Shown one piece after another: positions 18,069-26,555 of a DNA stretch of 64,000 nt. The stretch is from contig JAFQAR010000043.1 in NCBI GenBank assembly GCA_017399905.1, forward strand, positions 1 to 64,000, given 5' to 3'. Position numbers and translations under genes: made by a program. This DNA comes from Bacteroidales bacterium (GTDB lineage Bacteria; Bacteroidota; Bacteroidia; Bacteroidales; UBA932). The notes under the pieces were generated by a model. That model was not told where the DNA came from. It searched no databases and saw only the letters and a list, made by a program, of their open reading frames with translations. Within the stretch, counting starts at the first letter, position 1. Each line of letters opens with the position of its first letter.

Positions 18069-19247
18069 TTATCCGACCGGAGGATATTGCTTCAAAGGGG
18101 TCAGGGCCGTGATCTCCACATTTCCGCTGAAATGATTCTGGATCCTTACTCTTCCGGAGCTGCTGCTGACAGTGTAATGATGCAATGTCTGTACTCTCGG
18201 AGCGCTTGGTGTAGACATCTGGTCGTCGGAATCCGTCATGTATATGGCTGATATCAGTCCGTTCTCATCGAGGTCGAATCCCCATAACGTGACTGCATGC
18301 AATGAACTGAATCCCGGCTTGATGGCCATGCCGATTGCACCCTTGAGGATGTTCTCCTTCACTATTTCCGACCATATCTTCAATGGGTCTTCATTGCTGC
18401 TCTTTCCTCCTCCCCAGATGTAGTAGCCAAGGATCTCTTCGCAATAGGAATCACCTCCGAGTTCCGCCTTGATTGAAGGGAATGAGTCCTTGAAATATCC
18501 TCCGCTGCCTGGGACAGGGTGTGGGAATCCCGATATGTTGACTCCTCGGTCTTCGCCTGTGAAATACCAGTGCACTCCGATGTTGATGTCGCATCCGTCA
18601 TTGCCGAACGCCTCTTTCATCTTTTCGAAGGCCGCTACTTCATATGATGCGCCCTTTCCGTCAGGAGCTCCTGCAGGCAGGGTGTGTCCGGCTTCCTTGT
18701 ACCGGTCCAGCCACCATTGCACGAGATTTGCGGCAGCTGCAGCCCAGCATAGCTGAAAGTCTCCGTCCGACATTCCGTCCCTTTTCTTGTTGACGTCGTA
18801 CCATCCGGACTCCTTTGTCACCCCGGGAGCGAAATAGGTTCCTGCCTCCCAGATGAAATCATCGTCCTCCTCGCCGCTTCCGTTTCCGCCTTCACTTCCG
18901 TTTCCTCCCTCACTTCCGCTACCACCTTCACTTCCGCTACCACCTTCACTTCCGCTACCACCTTCACTTCCGCTACCGCCTTCACTTCCATTTCCTCCGT
19001 TGTCTCCTCCGTTGTCGCCGTTGTTGTTGCCGTTGTCCCCGCCACCGTCGTCCGATCCTCCGTTTCCGCCGCCGGGTTCTTCTCCATTGTCTCCGCCTTC
19101 GGGCTTCTGGCCCTCCTCGGCTCCTCCCTCGTCTGTCTTTCCGTCCTCCGTCTGCTCAGTCTTTTCCTCCTCCGGGTCAATGGGTTCACATGCTCCGAAA
19201 GTGAGCATTGTGATGCCGATGATCACTCCTAATCTGTATAATTTCAT
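18069..19247 (-). CDS. IdeS/Mac-like cysteine protease (peptidase family C66) lipoprotein
   Basis: This 392-residue lipoprotein (lipobox FGAC, Cys20) has a long flexible linker (about 25-130) rich in Gly, Ser, Glu and Asn with tandem GSEGGS units, then a catalytic domain that aligns with streptococcal IdeS. GWYDVNKK...LCWAAAAANLVQWW matches the IdeS segment with the oxyanion Lys (here Lys154) and nucleophile (Cys167). LHAVTLWGFDLDENG supplies His317, and AIYMTDSD supplies Asp339 and Asp341. The His-to-Asp distance of 22 residues equals that of IdeS (His262-Asp284). IdeS-type enzymes cut immunoglobulin G or M in the hinge or heavy chain; the target here is unknown. It is convergent with the N-glycan operon. 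It has its own promoter with a perfect Bacteroidota consensus. Confidence 0.88.
   Translation of the reverse strand: MKLYRLGVIIGITMLTFGACEPIDPEEEKTEQTEDGKTDEGGAEEGQKPEGGDNGEEPGGGNGGSDDGGGDNGNNNGDNGGDNGGNGSEGGSGSEGGSGSEGGSGSEGGSGSEGGNGSEGGNGSGEEDDDFIWEAGTYFAPGVTKESGWYDVNKKRDGMSDGDFQLCWAAAAANLVQWWLDRYKEAGHTLPAGAPDGKGASYEVAAFEKMKEAFGNDGCDINIGVHWYFTGEDRGVNISGFPHPVPGSGGYFKDSFPSIKAELGGDSYCEEILGYYIWGGGKSSNEDPLKIWSEIVKENILKGAIGMAIKPGFSSLHAVTLWGFDLDENGLISAIYMTDSDDQMSTPSAPRVQTLHHYTVSSSSGRVRIQNHFSGNVEITALTPLKQYPPVG
18883..19000 (-). repeat. In-gene 18-bp tandem repeat coding GSEGGS units
   Basis: About six copies of an 18-bp unit, best in the middle (plus-strand unit CTTCCGCTACCACCTTCA repeated three times almost without change), encode the linker of the IdeS-like protease. 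Near-identity of codons suggests recent slippage growth, so linker length may vary between strains. Confidence 0.8.
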
Positions 19248-19266
19248 GACTTGAATACGTTTTTTG

Positions 19267-19296
19267 CAAAAATAATCAAACGAATCAATATTCCAA
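19267..19296 (-). promoter_or_regulatory. Promoter of the IdeS-like protease gene
   Basis: On the minus strand TTG (19294-19296), a 19-nt spacer and TATTTTTG (19267-19274) match the Bacteroidota consensus exactly. Transcription should begin near 19260, 13 nt before the ATG. Confidence 0.75.
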
Positions 19297-19399
19297 ATTT
19301 TAATAATTTTAAATTATGGTTAAATTTGCCTTTCCGGATGATTCTTTGGAAACATCCTTTCATAATTATTTGCTATATTTACAAAAAATATCCGGAATT

Positions 19400-20272
19400 A
19401 TGGAAATTTTGCAGAATGACATTCTGACCGTCGAGGTCAGCAGCAATGGTGCGGAACTCCAGAGCATCAGGAAGGGTGATGTGGAATACCTGTGGCAGGG
19501 AGATCCTGCATATTGGGGCCGCCGTTCACCTGTCCTTTTCCCTATAGTGGGAAGTGTCTGGGAGAAGCGGTATCGTGTGGATGGCCGTGAGTACGTGCTC
19601 GGACAGCACGGTTTCGCCCGTGACAGGGGCTTTGAACTTGTTTCGGCAAGCGATACGGAAGTGCGCTACAGACTCGTCTCTGACGAAGAGACACTGAAAG
19701 TCTATCCGTTCGGATTCTGTCTTGAAATCGCGTACCGTCTTCGTGGAAACGAACTGGATGTGGTCTGGGAAGTAACCAACCCTGCCGATACCGACCTTTA
19801 TTTCCAGATCGGAGCTCATCCGGCTTTCAACTATCCTGATTATGACCCGCAGAAGAGCGGGCGAGGCTCGCTTTCCTTCGACAAGACCGAAGGACTGGAA
19901 TGTATCCGCATAAAGGAGAAGGGCTGTGTCGATGTTTCAGTGAAATGGCCGCTGGAGATGACTGACGGAAGGGTGAAGCTTGAGAAGGATACGTTCGATG
20001 CGATAGATACGATAATGCTGCAGGACTCACAGATACGTGAGGTCAATATGTTTAAGGAGGACGGAACTCCATGGCTTTCTCTGACGTTTGACGCCCCTGT
20101 AGTCGGCATCTGGTCTCCTCCGGGAAAGGTTGCACCGTTCATATGCATAGAACCATGGTACGGACGTTGTGACAGTGCCGGATACGAAGGGGAGTACAGG
20201 GACAAGGACTGGATGAACCGTCTCGCTCCGGGAGAAAGGTTCGAAAGCGTCTATACCATCAGAATCGCATAG
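19400..20272 (+). CDS. Aldose 1-epimerase family protein (LacX-like)
   Basis: The 290-residue protein has the galactose mutarotase-like beta-sandwich fold: LQSIRKGDVEYLWQGD, RSPVLFPIVGSVW, GQHGFARD, IGAHPAFNYP and CIEPWYG. The block GQHGFARD contains the conserved His, and the Glu of IEPW is the probable general base. It probably interconverts sugar anomers in the cytoplasm; no signal peptide is seen. An in-frame ATG at 19316 would add a 28-residue tail unlike the family, so 19400 is used. It precedes feoAB by 9 nt but is functionally separate from it. Confidence 0.85.
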   Translation: MEILQNDILTVEVSSNGAELQSIRKGDVEYLWQGDPAYWGRRSPVLFPIVGSVWEKRYRVDGREYVLGQHGFARDRGFELVSASDTEVRYRLVSDEETLKVYPFGFCLEIAYRLRGNELDVVWEVTNPADTDLYFQIGAHPAFNYPDYDPQKSGRGSLSFDKTEGLECIRIKEKGCVDVSVKWPLEMTDGRVKLEKDTFDAIDTIMLQDSQIREVNMFKEDGTPWLSLTFDAPVVGIWSPPGKVAPFICIEPWYGRCDSAGYEGEYRDKDWMNRLAPGERFESVYTIRIA

Positions 20273-20281
20273 CGTCTTTAT

Positions 20282-22702
20282 ATGAAGCTATCTGAACTTA
20301 AGACAGGAGAACGTGGAGTCATCGTCAAGGTCAACGGCCATGGAGGATTCCGCAAGAGGATAATAGAAATGGGTTTCGTGAGGGGCAATAAGGTCAAGGT
20401 GATCCTTAATGCTCCTCTGAGGGACCCTATAGAATATGAGATAATCGGATACAAGATATCGTTGCGCAGGTCCGAGGCGGCCAAGATCGAGGTCATCAGC
20501 GAAAGTGAGGCGAAGGAGATGCTTACCGCAAGGGAAGCGTTGCCGGCGCTGAACGCCGAGGATGAGGCATGGCTGGAAAGGGAGATGGGATCTCTGGCGG
20601 AAGAGCGCCGGAAAGTCATCAGAGTCGCTCTGGTGGGCAATCCCAACTGCGGCAAGACATCGCTCTTCAACATGGCTTCCGGAAGCCATGAACATGTCGG
20701 AAACTACAGCGGAGTCACGGTGGATGCAAAGGAAGGCAGCCTTGTCCACGGGGGATACCGTTTCCAGATAGTGGACCTTCCCGGAACATATTCCCTTTCC
20801 GCATACAGCCCTGAGGAACTTTATGTGCGACGGAATCTCATCGACGAGGTTCCGGATGTCGTCATCAATGTCGTCGATGCATCCAACCTCCAGCGCAACC
20901 TGTACCTTACCACGCAGCTCATCGACATGAACTTGCGTGTCGTGATGGCTCTGAACATGTATGATGAGCTTCAGGCTAAAGGAGACAAGCTGGATATCCG
21001 TCAGCTCGGCTGGCTTCTCGGAATGCCTGTGGTGCCTACCGTCAGCAGGACAGGCCAGGGTATCGACAATCTTTTCGATACTGTCATCCAGATATACGAG
21101 AAGAGCGACCCTCATCTTGCAAGACACATCCATATCAATCATGGAGCCGAACTGGAACAGAGCATAGACCGGATAAAGGCTCTGATATCAAAGACTGAGG
21201 ACATAAGGTCCAAGTACTCTACCCGTTATCTTTCGATCAAGTATCTCGAGAATGACAAGGAGATAGAATCTGTGGTGGAAAGCCTTTCCAACAGGGATGA
21301 GATCATCTCCGCGAGGTTCGAGGAGAACAACAGGATCAGAGGACTCATGGGAACCGGCCTCGAATCCTCCCTTGTCGATGCGAAATATGCCTTTGTGCAG
21401 GGTGCTCTTGCAGAGACATATGTGCCTTCTTCAAGAAAGAGGAGGATCCACACTCTTACGGACAGGATAGATTCGATAGTCACGAACAGATGGCTGGCCT
21501 TTCCGATATTCTTCCTCATGCTCTATCTTGTCTTCGACGTCACCTTTGTGGCGGGAGAATATCCGATGCGCTGGATCGAATGGATCGTAAGCACATTCGG
21601 CAGCTTCGTCTCGACATTCATGGCGGACGGCTGGCTGAAGGATCTCGTGGTGGACGGAGTCATCGGAGGTGTGGGAAGCGTCCTTGTCTTCCTGCCGAAC
21701 ATCCTGCTGCTGTATATGTTCATCTCCCTGCTGGAGGATTCAGGATATATGGCCAGGGCCGCCTTCATCATGGACCGTCTGATGCACAAGATTGGCCTGC
21801 ACGGAAAGTCGTTCATACCTATGATCATGGGCTTCGGATGCAACGTACCCGCAGTGATGGCCACCAGGACCATCGAGAGTCCTAAGAGCCGTCTGATAAC
21901 GATGCTCATCATTCCGCTGATGTCCTGTGCCGGACGCATGCCTGTCTACATACTCATCGCCGGAGCCTTCTTCCCTCGGAATGCAGGACTTGTGCTGCTG
22001 GGAATGTATGCGCTTGGAATAGTCCTTGCCATACTTGCAGCAAAGATAATGAGCCGTTTCTTCAAGGATGACGACCTTCCGTTCGTCATGGAGCTTCCTC
22101 CATACCGTATCCCGACGGCAAAATCGGTCTTCCGACACACCTGGGAAAAGGGAAAGCAGTATCTGCAGAAGATGAGCGGCATCATCCTGATATGTTCGGT
22201 CGCTATATGGTTCCTGAGCTATTTCCCTAACCATGATGCATATCAGTCATCAAAGGAGCAGCAGGAACATTCGTTCATAGGATATGTCGGCAAGGCTATG
22301 GAGCCTGTTCTCGAACCTCTTGGATTCGACTGGCGCATGGGAGTGGGAATCGTTGCCGGCGTCGGTGCGAAGGAGCTTGTGGTCAGCACCCTGGGCGTCA
22401 TGTATGCCGATGATGAACCTGTGGCCACTTCTGCCGTTACGGACACATCCGATGCCGTTCCGGATGAAGCCGGATCTTCGGACACGCGTCTGCAGAGGGC
22501 TCTCGTGCGCTCCGTGACACCTCCTGCGGCATTGGCCTACATGGTCTTCATCCTGCTCTATTTCCCTTGCATCGCCACGTTTGTGGCCATAAAGAATGAA
22601 AGTGGAGGATGGAAGTGGGCCATGATCACCGCAGTGTATACAATAGTTCTGGCATGGGTGGCGGCGTTCGTCACATATCGTCTCGCCCTGCTTTTGATTT
22701 GA
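20282..22702 (+). CDS. feoB: FeoA-FeoB fusion ferrous iron transporter
   Basis: The 806-residue protein joins a FeoA SH3-like domain (about 1-73, RKRIIEMGFVRG) to FeoB. The G domain has G1 GNPNCGKT (119-126), G3 DLPG (165-168) and G4 NMYD (225-228; the usual NxxD), and about ten membrane segments follow with the conserved GFGCNVPAVMATR and GVGAKELVVSTLGVMY. It imports Fe(II) across the inner membrane. FeoA-FeoB fusions are typical of Bacteroidales. It heads an operon with hemerythrin and LuxR-type genes. Confidence 0.95.
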   Translation: MKLSELKTGERGVIVKVNGHGGFRKRIIEMGFVRGNKVKVILNAPLRDPIEYEIIGYKISLRRSEAAKIEVISESEAKEMLTAREALPALNAEDEAWLEREMGSLAEERRKVIRVALVGNPNCGKTSLFNMASGSHEHVGNYSGVTVDAKEGSLVHGGYRFQIVDLPGTYSLSAYSPEELYVRRNLIDEVPDVVINVVDASNLQRNLYLTTQLIDMNLRVVMALNMYDELQAKGDKLDIRQLGWLLGMPVVPTVSRTGQGIDNLFDTVIQIYEKSDPHLARHIHINHGAELEQSIDRIKALISKTEDIRSKYSTRYLSIKYLENDKEIESVVESLSNRDEIISARFEENNRIRGLMGTGLESSLVDAKYAFVQGALAETYVPSSRKRRIHTLTDRIDSIVTNRWLAFPIFFLMLYLVFDVTFVAGEYPMRWIEWIVSTFGSFVSTFMADGWLKDLVVDGVIGGVGSVLVFLPNILLLYMFISLLEDSGYMARAAFIMDRLMHKIGLHGKSFIPMIMGFGCNVPAVMATRTIESPKSRLITMLIIPLMSCAGRMPVYILIAGAFFPRNAGLVLLGMYALGIVLAILAAKIMSRFFKDDDLPFVMELPPYRIPTAKSVFRHTWEKGKQYLQKMSGIILICSVAIWFLSYFPNHDAYQSSKEQQEHSFIGYVGKAMEPVLEPLGFDWRMGVGIVAGVGAKELVVSTLGVMYADDEPVATSAVTDTSDAVPDEAGSSDTRLQRALVRSVTPPAALAYMVFILLYFPCIATFVAIKNESGGWKWAMITAVYTIVLAWVAAFVTYRLALLLI

Positions 22703-22719
22703 TTTCATAAATTTTCGTC

Positions 22720-23424
22720 ATGACTAAGGAAAATGGAAAGATAGTCTTCTCGGAATCGATGAAGCTTGCCGACCTGATTGACATGAACTGGCACCTTCTT
22801 AACGTGCTTTCACGTCTGGACATAGGCCTCGGCTTCAGGGAGAACACGATAAGTGAAGTATGTGCTGAGCAGGGCATAAACCTGAATGCCTTCCTCCTTA
22901 TCTGCAATGTCTATACATATGATGATTACGTTCCTTCTGCAGAATTGCTTTCCGGAGCCGATCCCGCTACGATCGTGGACTATCTGCATAACTCGCATGC
23001 CTTCTATCTTGACAAGGCTTTCACTTCGCTGGAAGAGAGCATAGCCGCCATGGTTGAGCCGTGCGATGACCTTCAGAAGAAGATAGTGGCCAGATTCTTT
23101 GCGGACTACAGGGCCCAGGTCGAGAACCATTTCGCTTATGAAGAGAATGTGGTCTTCCCGTATGTCCGGTCGCTGAAGGATAGTACCAGCAGGGAGGGCT
23201 ATACCATAGAGCAGTTCGAGGAGAATCACAGCAATATAGACGAGACCCTGCATGACCTCAAGAATATCGTGATGAAATATCTGCCGGACACATGCGATAC
23301 CGTGCAGCGCAATGAGGTGCTTTACCGTATATTCCGTCTGGAGGAGGACCTTGCAAAGCATACGATCGTCGAGGATACCGTGCTTATCCCTCTCGTGAAC
23401 AGAATCGAGGACAGCGTCAAATGA
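22720..23424 (+). CDS. Hemerythrin-domain protein (ScdA/YtfE-like)
   Basis: The 234-residue protein has an N-terminal segment like the DUF542 part of ScdA/RIC proteins (about 15-75) and a C-terminal hemerythrin four-helix domain. Candidate di-iron ligands are His90 or His93, His137 with Glu141 (ENHFAYEE), His170 (EENHS), His214 and Glu218 (AKHTIVEDT). Relatives repair iron-sulfur clusters damaged by nitric oxide or sense oxygen. It lies 17 nt after feoAB. The DUF542 part lacks the usual Cys pair, so a sensor role cannot be excluded. Confidence 0.85.
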   Translation: MTKENGKIVFSESMKLADLIDMNWHLLNVLSRLDIGLGFRENTISEVCAEQGINLNAFLLICNVYTYDDYVPSAELLSGADPATIVDYLHNSHAFYLDKAFTSLEESIAAMVEPCDDLQKKIVARFFADYRAQVENHFAYEENVVFPYVRSLKDSTSREGYTIEQFEENHSNIDETLHDLKNIVMKYLPDTCDTVQRNEVLYRIFRLEEDLAKHTIVEDTVLIPLVNRIEDSVK

Positions 23425-23433
23425 TAAGGTGAC

Positions 23434-24039
23434 ATGAAACAGAATTTCAAGAAAGTCCTTCTCATAGTGCCCTCCAAGATAGTTGCGAGGGGCATCGAGG
23501 CTGTGCTTGGAGAGCTCGGCGAATTCCGTGTGGAAGGAATACTCTCGGACCTTTCCCATGCCTCCGCGACCCGTCTGCACAATATGGATGCGGATGTCAT
23601 CATCATCGACCCTGTTGTCTTCGATTATGTCTCCAGGATGAATGTCAGGGCCCGTATTTCGGAATATTCCTCCGCTCCCGTGATAGCTCTCAAGACCGCT
23701 CCCATGAGTGACGAGCAGATCCGTCAGTTTGACGGGACCATAAGCATGTATGACGAACCTGTCGCAATGGTCAGGAAGCTCCGCGAATCATTGGCTTCTC
23801 ACGAAGATGCTCCGGAGACGGAGGGTCCTGAACTCTCTGCCCGTGAAAAGGAGATCCTTGTATGTGTGGCCAAGGGCATGCTGAACAAGGAGATCGCAGA
23901 CGTATGCAACCTGTCCATCCATACGGTCATAACCCATCGCAAGAACATCACACGCAAGACCGGCATCAAGACGGTTGCCGGCCTTACGGTCTATGCTCTT
24001 CTGAACAATCTTGTCGATCCCGATTCGATAGGACTGTAA
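23434..24039 (+). CDS. LuxR-family regulator with degenerate receiver domain
   Basis: The 201-residue protein has a receiver-like domain (about 6-115) and a LuxR-type helix-turn-helix (about 132-195: LSAREKEILVCVAKGMLNKEIADVCNLSIHTVITHRKNI, split over two helices). The acidic pair expected near the N terminus (as in LIVDD) is replaced by LLIVPS, although an Asp remains at the phospho-acceptor position (DVIIIDP). Phosphorylation-independent control is therefore likely. It is 9 nt after the hemerythrin gene, which suggests that the hemerythrin reports oxygen or NO to this regulator; that link is inferred. Confidence 0.88.
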   Translation: MKQNFKKVLLIVPSKIVARGIEAVLGELGEFRVEGILSDLSHASATRLHNMDADVIIIDPVVFDYVSRMNVRARISEYSSAPVIALKTAPMSDEQIRQFDGTISMYDEPVAMVRKLRESLASHEDAPETEGPELSAREKEILVCVAKGMLNKEIADVCNLSIHTVITHRKNITRKTGIKTVAGLTVYALLNNLVDPDSIGL

Positions 24040-24044
24040 TCTTT

Positions 24045-25421
24045 CTATGAATATTTCCGCGGAAGGCGGAGTATGATGGCCCCGAAGGCGAACAGGCCCA
24101 TCACGAACGGATAGTAGAGATATCCGATGATCGAGATGGAAGATATCCCTGCAAGTCCTGCCGCCATCAGAAGCTGGGCTCCATATGGGATAAGGCCCTG
24201 TACAAGACAGGAGAATGTATCCATTATGCTGGCGCTCTTGCGCGGGTCAAGGCCGAACCGCTGTGTTATGTCGCGGGCTATGCGGCCTGTCGTTATTATG
24301 GCTATCGTGTTGTTCGCCGTACAGAGATTGGCAAGGGACACGAGTCCTGCGATGCTGAGTTCTGCTCCAGTCTTTCCCTTGATGCGTCGTGTGAGCCCGC
24401 TTACGATGAAGTCAAGGCCTCCGTTCACTTTGATGATCTCCAACATTCCTCCGGCCAGCATGGTCACGATTATGAGGTCTCCCATTCCGCTTATTCCGGC
24501 TCCGGTAGAGGTGAGGAAGGACTGCCATGTCATGCATCCGGTGCTCAATCCGATTATGAAGTTAAGTGACAGTCCGGTCGCCAGTACAGCCGCTACGTTC
24601 AGTCCGGATATGGCCAGGGCTATGACCATGACATACGGTATGAGCTTGACCCAGTCTATCGGTCCGGCTTCAGGGGCAGCGGTGACGGATGAACCGAGGA
24701 CCACATATAAGGCTGTAACGAGAAGCGCTGCAGGAGCGACTATGCGGACATTGACCTTGAACTTGTCTGCCATGGAACATTCCTGAGTCCTTGTGGCCGC
24801 TATCGTCGTATCGGAAATGAATGAAAGGTTGTCTCCGAAGAAGGCTCCTCCCACTATTATCGCCGTTATGAACGGAGTCCCTGCCGTTATCCCCGAAGTC
24901 CCTCCGAGTGCAAGCTCTTCAGCTATTCCTGCGGCTACAGGCACAAGGGCCACGATGGTTCCCACGCTTGTTCCTATGGACATGGAGATGAAGCATGACG
25001 CCAGAAAAAGTCCTGCATAAAGAAGTCTTCCCGGAAGGATGCGCAAGGCCAGGTTGACGGTAGCGTCGATGGCGCCGATCTCCTTTGCCGTGGTCGCGAA
25101 AGCTCCGGCCAGGATGAATATCCATATCATCAGGAGCACGTTCTTGTTGCCGGCCCCTTCTGAAAATACGGCTATCCTCTGTTCCAGCGTCTTGCCTCTG
25201 CATATGCAGATTCCATAGACCGAAGCAAGCAGGAATGCCGCTGAAATAGGTATGCTGTAGAAATCCTTGGCTATGATCGAGGAAATGAGATATATGCAGA
25301 GGAATACGGGCAGCGGACTCAATGCGAGCCATCCGCTCATGGGTCTGGCATCATGCTCCGCCCATTTCCTCCGGACTCCCTTGAAGAGTTCCGTCATGTA
25401 TCTGTCTGGAATTATTCCCAT
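24045..25421 (-). CDS. Na+/H+ antiporter, NhaC family
   Basis: The 458-residue membrane protein has about eleven hydrophobic segments. Blocks SMSIGTSVGTIVALVPVA and GGAFFGDNLSFISDTTIAA carry the conserved acidic and polar residues of NhaC-type antiporters. It would exchange sodium or a related organic cation for protons across the inner membrane. It is convergent with the LuxR gene (5-nt gap). MTELFKG at 25397 is an alternative start. Confidence 0.85.
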   Translation of the reverse strand: MGIIPDRYMTELFKGVRRKWAEHDARPMSGWLALSPLPVFLCIYLISSIIAKDFYSIPISAAFLLASVYGICICRGKTLEQRIAVFSEGAGNKNVLLMIWIFILAGAFATTAKEIGAIDATVNLALRILPGRLLYAGLFLASCFISMSIGTSVGTIVALVPVAAGIAEELALGGTSGITAGTPFITAIIVGGAFFGDNLSFISDTTIAATRTQECSMADKFKVNVRIVAPAALLVTALYVVLGSSVTAAPEAGPIDWVKLIPYVMVIALAISGLNVAAVLATGLSLNFIIGLSTGCMTWQSFLTSTGAGISGMGDLIIVTMLAGGMLEIIKVNGGLDFIVSGLTRRIKGKTGAELSIAGLVSLANLCTANNTIAIITTGRIARDITQRFGLDPRKSASIMDTFSCLVQGLIPYGAQLLMAAGLAGISSISIIGYLYYPFVMGLFAFGAIILRLPRKYS

Positions 25422-25443
25422 GTCAAAATTCGTTTTCAGCCGG

Positions 25444-25451
25444 CAAAGTTA
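25444..25451 (-). promoter_or_regulatory. -7 element of the NhaC-type antiporter gene
   Basis: TAACTTTG on the minus strand, 22 bp before the start at 25421, matches TAnnTTTG. A TTG at 19 nt is absent. Confidence 0.4.
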
Positions 25452-25465
25452 CGCAAAATAAAGTA

Positions 25466-25473
25466 TATCTTTG
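25466..25473 (+). promoter_or_regulatory. -7 element of queH
   Basis: TATCTTTG lies 7 bp before the queH ATG, which implies a very short or nearly absent leader. No -33 TTG at the expected place. Confidence 0.45.
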
Positions 25474-25480
25474 CGCACAT

Positions 25481-26095
25481 ATGAAGAGGAAAGATATCTT
25501 ACAGGCACCGATGGGGGAGACGACAGTCCTTCTCCATACCTGCTGTGCCCCCTGTTCGAGCGCGATCATCGAGGCCATGCTCAAGCACGGCATCACTCCG
25601 GTCATATACTACTGCAACCCGAACATATTCCCGGAGGAAGAATATCTGATAAGAAAGAACGAGTGTACGCGATATGCCGAGGCCCTTGGTCTGGAGATAG
25701 TCGATGACGATTATGACCATGAGGCATGGCTTGAGACGGTGAAGGGACTTGAGGACGAACCGGAAAGGGGAGGAAGATGCCTTAAATGTTTCAAGTACCG
25801 TCTGCTCCGTACGGCGGAATATGCCGCCAGACGCGGGATAAAGGTCATTACAAGCACTCTTGCCTCTTCCAGGTGGAAATCCCTCGACCAGATAAATGAA
25901 GCCGGAGAATGGGCCTGTGCGGCCCTTGCCGCCCGGCTGGGGGTGGAATCTCGTCCAGTTATGGTCCCACCGGTATGGTGGAACCATAACTGGAAAAAAG
26001 GCGGCCTCCAGGAGCGCCGCCTTCAGATAATAAAGGAGTATGGGTTCTACAACCAGCTTTACTGCGGTTGTGAATTCAGCATGAGGAAGGATTAG
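25481..26095 (+). CDS. queH: Epoxyqueuosine reductase QueH
   Basis: The 204-residue protein has all QueH (DUF208) signatures: HTCCAPCS near the N terminus, YYCNPNIFP, GGRCLKCFKYRL, NWKKGGLQERR and YNQLYCGCEFS. The Cys pairs bind the iron-sulfur cluster and extra iron that reduce epoxyqueuosine to queuosine in tRNA. Its last four bases overlap the convergent lipoprotein gene. Confidence 0.93.
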   Translation: MKRKDILQAPMGETTVLLHTCCAPCSSAIIEAMLKHGITPVIYYCNPNIFPEEEYLIRKNECTRYAEALGLEIVDDDYDHEAWLETVKGLEDEPERGGRCLKCFKYRLLRTAEYAARRGIKVITSTLASSRWKSLDQINEAGEWACAALAARLGVESRPVMVPPVWWNHNWKKGGLQERRLQIIKEYGFYNQLYCGCEFSMRKD

Positions 26096-26544
26096 AGGAC
26101 AGGTCCTTCAGCCGGTTCCTCCGACTTTACCACAACGACGCTTCCTTCCTTCACGTCAGCAGGAATCTGCATCTGTGCGAATCTGCTGACCTCAGCCGCA
26201 TCGTTTGCGGAAGTCATCGTAAGCGTCTTGTCCTCAACGCTTATCCTGTAGGCCGCCGCCCACTCTTCCCCGTCGTTGTATTTTCCTGAAAGAAGGTCAT
26301 CTTCAAGGTTCCATGTGCCCCTGAAGACCCTGTGTGCGCCTTCTCCGATCTGCTGGTACATCTCGAATTTTCCGTTCTCCATGAAACTTATGTAGATGTC
26401 TGCATCGATCGCCAGTTTCGTGCTGTGCCATTCTCCGTAAAGCTTCTGCTCGAGAGTCAGCTCCGTAGTGTTGCCACCATTCTTCTTGTCGCCGCATGAA
26501 ATGACCATCAGGGCGGCTGCGATTATATATAGGATCCTTTTCAT
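26092..26544 (-). CDS. Small lipoprotein with lipocalin-like domain
   Basis: The 150-residue protein has a lipobox (VISC, Cys17) and a beta-rich body with YGEWHSTKLA...YISFMENGKFEMYQQ and GTWNLEDDLLSGKYNDGEEWAAAY, the pattern of small lipocalin-like Bacteroidota lipoproteins that are often found with proteases. Function is unknown. I use ATG at 26544; the ATG at 26565 would overlap the S8 protease gene and push the signal peptide inwards. It is 11 nt after the S8 gene and is likely co-transcribed. Confidence 0.7.
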   Translation of the reverse strand: MKRILYIIAAALMVISCGDKKNGGNTTELTLEQKLYGEWHSTKLAIDADIYISFMENGKFEMYQQIGEGAHRVFRGTWNLEDDLLSGKYNDGEEWAAAYRISVEDKTLTMTSANDAAEVSRFAQMQIPADVKEGSVVVVKSEEPAEGPVL

Positions 26545-26555
26545 TTTTCTTTCGA

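Noticed and set aside
18853..19254. Plus-strand frame rich in Pro and Ser opposite the protease linker
   Set aside because: It is the mirror of the Gly/Ser/Glu repeat on the minus strand and has no start context or family similarity.
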